Assembly: GCA_036435485.1 (NCBI GenBank)
Contig: CM071598.1
Location: 200,983,148-201,047,147, forward strand
Direction: 5' to 3'
Length of the DNA: 64,000 nt
Source of the DNA: Saposhnikovia divaricata
Lineage: Eukaryota; Streptophyta; Magnoliopsida; Apiales; Apiaceae
Positions 58,780-64,000 of the stretch are shown piece by piece. Numbering within the stretch: position 1 is the stretch's first letter; every line of letters begins with the position of its first letter. Below the pieces are notes generated by a model that saw nothing but the letters and a program-made list of their open reading frames with translations, was not told the origin of the DNA and did not search any database. Position numbers and translations under genes: made by a program.

Positions 58780-59052
58780 ATTGTTCGGGGAATGTCGGCA
58801 AAGCAGAGAAAGGCTCTACTCTTGTTCTGGACCTCAGTGAGGTATCTACCTGTAGAAGGTTTTAGGGGTCTTTCTCCTCCGCTTTCCATCTGCAAGATAG
58901 ACATGGAAGACAAGGATTGGCAGCGATTTCTTTCTTCCCACACATGCTTCAATCAACTTTCTGTCCCACCTTATCCATCTTTTGAAGTCCTGCGAGATCA
59001 TCTATACTTAATTACTCAGGAACAGCTTACCTCCACGTTTAGTAAGGTGTAA
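58780..59052 (+). pseudogene. UPL5: UPL5-like HECT E3 ligase, exon piece 4: HECT C-lobe with catalytic Cys
   Basis: Reads IVRGMSAKQRKALLLFWTSV then RYLPVEGFRGL, LSSHTCFNQLSVPPYPS and LRDHLYLITQEQLTSTFSKV before TAA. The HTCFNQL motif holds the thioester cysteine and is intact. UPL5 of Arabidopsis ends ..HVGCSFGTW at about this point, so the stop at 59050 is plausible. Alternatively GTGTAA at 59047 is a donor and a last exon lies at 59592-59636. This lobe is well preserved compared with the upstream lesions. Confidence 0.87.
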
Positions 59053-59793
59053 ATTCACTATACACTTGGTGAAATGTAAAATTTTGGTTACACGTACAAA
59101 GATTAGTACTCAACTTGTTCTTGTTACAACATAGTGCCCTCTGTTGATACATACCTATATCTTGTGTAAACTTCTTCTCATGTGAACAAGAGTTGGAAGT
59201 TGCAAATTTTGCTGTTTACCTTATAGTATATACCTTATATCTGGATATGTTGTTTTATCGTCTCATATTACGAGATGGCACGCAAAGAGAACTACAAGTG
59301 CAAAAAATTTATGTGAAAATTACTCTGCTGCTACCAATGTAGGCTTCACTGTTCCTCACAAACCTAGCGATTACCTGATTGCAATATACAAGCCGCTGCT
59401 ATGATTACCTTATTTAGAATCTTCATTCTTTTTCCGTATTCTTTGGAACCCCTCCGTGTTTAAAAAAAATTAAGAAATATTCAGCTTTTTATTGTCATGT
59501 GCAGTGAAAACTACAGAAAACTATTGAGAAGAGCTACTATTACTTGAACAATTTTTTGTGATGTCACTGGTAACTTGTTGCCTTTATACAGGCCCCAGAA
59601 GGAGCTGTGAGTTGTTTTGAATACCTCACTGGATAACTGAAGATGCTAGTTAGCATCAGATAGCCCTTCTATATTGACTATTCAGCTTTTTTTTTTTTCA
59701 TTCTTTACTATCAGAATCTAGATATGGTAAGTCTAATCCTGCAAAAAAAAAGGTACTTATGTAACTGTTATTTATTTTTTGCAAGTGGGCAAC
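59053..59793. other. 3' flank of the pseudogene, AT-rich
   Basis: Mostly non-coding. A possible terminal exon at 59592-59636 follows TTTATACAG and reads APEGAVSCFEYLTG before TAA; it is weak. A T-run is at about 59688-59699. No other gene is seen before the copia LTR. Confidence 0.5.
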
Positions 59794-60279
59794 TGTTGGA
59801 ATTAATATAAATAATATTCTAATAATTTTTAATTCAAAAGTAATATAATATATTTTTTAATGTGAGACTTTCTAAAAAGTTTGAGACTTTTCATTTTGAG
59901 ACTTTTCATGGTGAGACTTTTTACTTTTCTTGGAGTTACATGACTTTCTACTTTACTTGGAGTTACATGACTTTCTACTTTCCTTGGAGTTACTAGTTTT
60001 CACTACTATAAAAAGAGAAGTCTCTACCCTTATTTCTACACAACAAAAAATTGATCTCTCACAATTTTTACAAACATATCTATGGGCAATGATCAAGAGT
60101 GACTTCAATCTATTTCTTTGTACTACACCAAAGAAATAAAAGTCGTGTATCCCTGGAGGTTGTTTGCTAAGAGGCCGTGTGTACGTAGCGGGGCAAATTC
60201 AACTTTAGGGCAGTGATTATTCACGCCACGACTCTACATATCTACAAGTTATTCGGTTTGCTTCTCATCTTTTCTAACA
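59794..60279 (+). repeat. 5' LTR of the right-end copia element
   Basis: TGTTGGAATTAATA...TTTCTAACA, with a near-perfect inverted end TGTTGGA/TCTAACA. It has a TATA-like CTATAAAAAGAG at about 60004. A unit near GACTTTTCTTGGAGTTACAT repeats at about 59918-59993. The second LTR is beyond the window, so the boundary is inferred. No standard tRNA-iMet primer site follows. Confidence 0.75.
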
Positions 60280-60321
60280 TTCTAAAGTTGAATTTTATTA
60301 TTATATATCTTTTCTACCGCC

Positions 60322-61601
60322 ATGGCTTCCAACACTTTTATTCCTGATATGTCTTAGACCCTTTTGATGGAAAAATTATAAAATGTGGTCTGATAAGATG
60401 GAGTTTTTCTTGGGTCAAATTGGTGTAGATTATTGTCTTAGTGTTGATTCAGCCCCTGCAAATTCTAGTAGAGATTTTGAGAAAGATAATAAGACTTGTC
60501 TTGGAATGTTATTACATTATATGACTGCTGCTTTATATTTAATCTATAATAAATCTCTAAAGGCTAAAGAAATATGGGATGCTTTAAAGTCTAAGTATGG
60601 TTCTGATGATTTTGGGACTAATAAATATGCATGTAGTCGCTGGCTAAATTTTCGTATGTCTGATGATAAGCCTTCTTCAACAAGTTCATGAGTATGAATA
60701 TTTATGTGCCGATATTATTGCTGAGGGAATGAAAATTTGTGATATGTTTCAAGTAAATTGTCTCCTTGAAAAATTACCACCTTCTTGGCAAACATATGTT
60801 CATGCTATGAAGCATAAACCAAAGGATTTTACTCTCCAGGAGTTAGTTTCCCACATCAAGATTGAGGAACAAAATCGAATTCAAACAAATGAGAAGTCTT
60901 TTGATCATTCTTCCTTTACTGCTAACCTTATTGAATCAAAAGACGCAGGTCATAAAAGAGGACCAAAAGGTAAGGGTCCTAATCGGCTTCATGACACTAG
61001 AATGAAAAATAAGAATTATAAAGGAAAAAAGCAGTTTAAAGGAAATTGCTTCACTTGTGGAAAATTTGGACATGCTGCGAAGGAGTGTAGGCAAGGACAT
61101 GGACCTGGTTCAAAAGTGAAGGAAGACAAATCTCAAGCACAAGACAATCTCACTGAAGAAATCATAGCTGCTGTTGTATCTGAAGTAAATCTAGTGAGTA
61201 ATATTTCTGAATGGGTGGTGGATACTGGTGCAACTTGTCATATATGTTCAAATAAGGAGTTATTCGAGGACTATGACAAAGCATCTGATGGAGAATGTGT
61301 CTTCATGGGCAACTCTAGCACTGTAAGTATACTTGGAAAAGGAAAGGTTTCTCTTAAACTTACTTCTGGAAAAATTATTGCTTTGCATAATGTTTTACAT
61401 GTTCCTGATATACGTAGAAACCTAATTTCTGGAGCTTTATTGAACAAAGCTGGTATCAAATTAACTTTTGAATCGGATAAGCTTGTTCTCACTAAAAATG
61501 GGGAATTTATGGGCAAAGGTTTTTGTAATGGAGGCTTGTTTGTACTTGATATTGTGACTGATAATAAAAATTCTTCTGCTTCTGTTTATATTGCGCGCTG
61601 A
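60322..61601 (+). pseudogene. Copia gag and protease (right element)
   Basis: Gag starts at ATG 60322 (MASNTFIPDMS), hits TAG at about 60355 and shifts near 60375. It then reads MWSDKMEFFLGQIGVDYC, AKEIWDALKSKYGS and, after another shift near 60664, LLQQVHEYEYLCADIIAEGM and LPPSWQTYVHAMKHK. The CCHC knuckle CFTCGKFGHAAKEC is intact. The protease reads WVVDTGATCHICSN with D-T-G intact, followed by LHNVLHVPDIRRNLISGALL. A GCGC-like insertion near 61597 ends the frame at TGA. Confidence 0.9.
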
Positions 61602-62630
61602 ATCTGTTTCATTATGGCATGCTAGACTAGGTCATGTGAATGTTGCTTCTGTCAAAATGCTCAAACTGCTTAGTCTAATACCTGAATTCAGCAATACATC
61701 CTTTGATAAATGTGAGGTGTGTGTAGAAGCAAAACACCCTAAGAAATCCTTTAATAAATTCGGGAATAGGTCATCAACGTTGCTTGAATTAATTCACAGT
61801 GACTTGGGTGATTTTAAAAATTGTGTGAGTAGAGGAGGCAAGCGTTATTACATAACTTTTGTAGATGATTTTTCTCGTTACACCAAGCTCTATTTGTCGG
61901 TACAAAAGATGAGGCCGAAGAAAAATTTCTTATTTATAAGGCTGAAGTTGAGAATCAATTAAATGGAAAAATAAAAAGATTAAGAACAGATAGGGGTGGA
62001 GAATATGATACGACAACCCTGAAGAAATTTTGTGAAGTTAATGGTATTATTCATGAAATTACAGCCCCATATACGCCTGAACAAAATTGAATAGCTGAAC
62101 GGAAAAATAGAACTCTTAAAGATATGATGAATGCTATGCTTATCAGCTCAGGTATTCCTACTAACTTGTCGGGTGAAGCTATTCTTTATGCATGTTATGT
62201 TCTTAATCGTGTACCTCATAAAAAATCAGATAAAACTCCTTATGAATTATGGAAGAAATTCAAGCCTAATTTGAGTTACCTCAAAGTGTGGGGGTGTTTA
62301 GCAAAAATAGGGCTCCCAGATTTTCAAAGAAGTAAGATTGGGCCCAAAACTTTAGATGGTATTTTTGTTGGTTTTAATGGTGGTGCATATAGACTCATTC
62401 TTAAGGACGCATCTGGTTTTGGTCCATTTAAAGAGTCACGAGATATTGAGTTTTTTGAACATATTTTTCCTATGAAAATTCATGTGCAACCATGCTTAGC
62501 ACCTGCATCTTCTTCACATCATAGCAGTACATCATTAGATGAGATTCCTGAGCTTAGAAGAAGTAAAAGAGCTAGAGTTGAGACTAGTTTTGGACCTAAT
62601 TTTGTTACAACATTTTTAATGGAAAAATAA
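61591..62630 (+). pseudogene. Copia integrase (right element)
   Basis: Starts SVSLWHARLGHVNVASVKML with CEVCVEAKHPKKSF, the HHCC zinc region. The core includes SDLGDF and YYITFVDDFSRY. A shift near 61920 leads to RLRTDRGGEYDTTTLKKFCE and TAPYTPEQN, then TGA at about 62086 in place of the usual Gly, then IAERKNRTLKDMMNAMLISS. All three acidic residues can be found, but not in one frame. The C-terminal part GIFVGFNGGAYRLI and SRDIEFFEHIFP ends at 62630. Confidence 0.88.
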
Positions 62631-62633
62631 TTC

Positions 62634-63251
62634 TTGGGTGAGGAGGAGATAAATTCTTTCATTCTTGAAGAAGACCCTAAAACATATGAGGAGGCCATGA
62701 GATCAATCGACTCTAATTTTTGGGTAGAAGCCATTAATAGTGAAATAGAGTCCATTATGAACAATAACACTTGGGTTTTATGTGATCTTCCTAGAGGTTG
62801 TAAAGCACTGGGAAGCAAGTGGATTTTTAAAAAGAAATACAAATCTGATGGATCAATTGAAAAATACAAAGCGAGGCTCGTGGTTGGTGGACATCGACAA
62901 AAGAAAGGTATCGATTTTTTTGATACATATTCTCCTGTGACTAATGTTGCTACCATTAGAGCCTTAATAGCTCTTACATCCATCCATAATCTTGTGGTGC
63001 ATCAAATGGATGTAAAGACTGCTTTTTTGAATGGAGATTTAAATGAAGAGATATACGTGAAGCAGCCAGAGGGATGTGTTGTTCCTGGCCAGGAAGACAA
63101 GGTATGCAGGCTCATAAGATCATTATATGGTCTTAAACAAGCACCAAAGGACTGGTATGAAAAATTTCATCAAACTGTCACTTCTAATGGTTTTCAGGTA
63201 AATGATTCTGATGCTTGTGTTTATTCTAATTTGATCAATTTGGTTGTGTGA
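62634..63251 (+). pseudogene. Copia reverse transcriptase, first part (right element)
   Basis: 205 codons with EDPKTYEEAMRSIDSNFWVE, NTWVLCDLPRGCKALGSKWI, VVHQMDVKTAFLNGDLNEEI and SLYGLKQAPKDWYEKF. The catalytic YVDD box falls after the shift near 63247. A single TAA at 62628-62630 separates this from the integrase frame. Confidence 0.9.
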
Positions 63252-63253
63252 TC

Positions 63254-64000
63254 ATATGTCTATACGTGGATGATATGTTAATCTTTGGTACTAATATAGA
63301 GGTAGTAAATGCAAGTAAGGCCTTTCTATGTTCCTGTTTTGAGATGAAGGATTTAGGGCAGGCGGATGTGATTCTTGGCATAAAGATTACTAGGCATTCA
63401 TATGGTTTATCTTTGAATCAGTCTCATTATGTTGAGAAAATTTTAAAGAAATTTAATCAATTTGATTGTACTCCTGTGAAAACTCCGTATGATCCTAGTA
63501 TTCATTTGAAAAAGAATAAAGGAATCAATGTTTCTCAAGAAGAATACGCCAAGAGAATTGGGAGTGTGATGTTCTTGATGAACCATACCAGACCTGATAT
63601 AGCATATGCTGTTAGTAGACTAAGCAGATATACTCACAGTCCTAACCATGATCATTATGGTGCTTTGATTAGACTCTTGAAGTATTTAAAAGGCACCATC
63701 AATTGGGGTTTGAATTATCAAAGAACTCCATGTGTTTTGGAAGGATATTGTGATGCGAATTGGGTGTCAGACAATGATGAGATTCAGTCTACTAGTGGTT
63801 ACGTTTTTACTCTTGCTGGAGCCGCTATATCTTGGAAATCCTCGAAACAAACTTGTCATGCTAAATCCACACAGGAATCTGAATTTATTGCATTAGAGTT
63901 GGCTGGACAAGAAGCCGAATGGCTAAGGTGTTTGCTTGCTGATATTCCTTTGTGGAGGAAGTCGACTCCGTCAATTTCAATGCACTGTGATTCACAAGCT
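63254..64000 (+). pseudogene. Copia RT C-part and RNase H (right element, cut by window end)
   Basis: Open to the last base. It reads ICLYVDDMLIFGTNIEVVNA with the YVDD box, FEMKDLGQADVILGIKITRH, TRPDIAYAVSRLSRY and LEGYCDANWVSDNDEIQSTS, then STQESEFIALELAGQEAEWL and MHCDSQA. The first two RNase H acidic residues are present. The rest is outside the window. Confidence 0.9.

Larger units (their letters stand above)
59794..64000 (+). mobile_element. Ty1/copia element, broken, runs off the right edge
   Basis: LTR, gag, protease, integrase, RT and RNase H in copia order on +. Coding is interrupted by at least six frameshifts or stops (about 60355, 60375, 60664, 61597, 61920, 62086, 62630, 63247). 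It differs clearly from the SIRE-like element in gag and protease; lineage is not assigned. Confidence 0.9.

Noticed and set aside
59930..60139. 69-codon frame in the right copia LTR
   Set aside because: Built from short direct repeats of the LTR around the TATA box; no protein features.
1..64000. CRISPR arrays, phage, operons or bacterial defence systems
   Set aside because: No spaced direct repeats of the right kind, no Shine-Dalgarno-led gene clusters; all features are eukaryotic plant type.

Overview
This window is nuclear DNA from a flowering plant, almost certainly a eudicot. It is AT-rich, gene-poor and built almost entirely of transposable elements. The plant assignment rests on Ty3 elements with LTRs of about 4 kb, an Athila-type Ty3 element primed by tRNA-Asp, SIRE-like Ty1/copia elements, and one host gene, a HECT ubiquitin ligase of the plant UPL5 type. 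The species cannot be told from the sequence. There are no rRNA, tRNA or CRISPR features and no prokaryotic signals.

Layout. (1) 1-9110: decayed chromovirus-type Ty3 element A on + (broken pol, then a 4.66 kb 3' LTR at 4447-9110). It appears to sit inside element L. (2) 9111-18081: minus-strand Ty3 element L, non-coding interior plus 5' LTR; the LTR carries a 1.3 kb Athila-type solo LTR (16666-17964, TSD ATAGT). (3) 18082-19747: one LTR and leader of another minus-strand element, then a 5'-truncated LINE with poly(A). (4) 19748-20841: AT-rich DNA, duplicated pyrimidine-rich leader sequence, and the first exon piece of the UPL5-like gene. (5) 20842-56460: a nested stack inside that gene. An 851 bp TIR element is split by Ty3 element R (minus, 20929-55691, TSD TTGAA). 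One LTR of R holds both a SIRE-like copia element (minus, 21489-31663, TSD TAACA) and an Athila-type element (+, 34612-45568, TSD ACTAT). (6) 56461-59636: the rest of the UPL5-like pseudogene, with two or three recognisable introns. (7) 59794-64000: 5' LTR and broken gag-pol of another copia element that runs off the right edge.

The main result is the host gene. The N-terminal half of its ubiquitin-like domain lies at 20754-20841 and the C-terminal half at 56461-56610. They are separated by 35.6 kb of nested transposons, and a 10-bp imperfect target duplication marks the first break. The gene also has frameshifts, an internal deletion and a stop, so it is a pseudogene.

By-eye LTR comparison gives a consistent order of insertion: R about 2.5% divergent (first 380 bp only), copia about 1.9%, Athila-type about 0.5%. 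The Athila-type element is nearly intact; its gag-pol is broken by one missing base in a C run. The copia element carries two extra ORFs downstream of pol, one sense and one antisense, arranged divergently. L and R share a non-coding interior, which suggests a non-autonomous family moved in trans.
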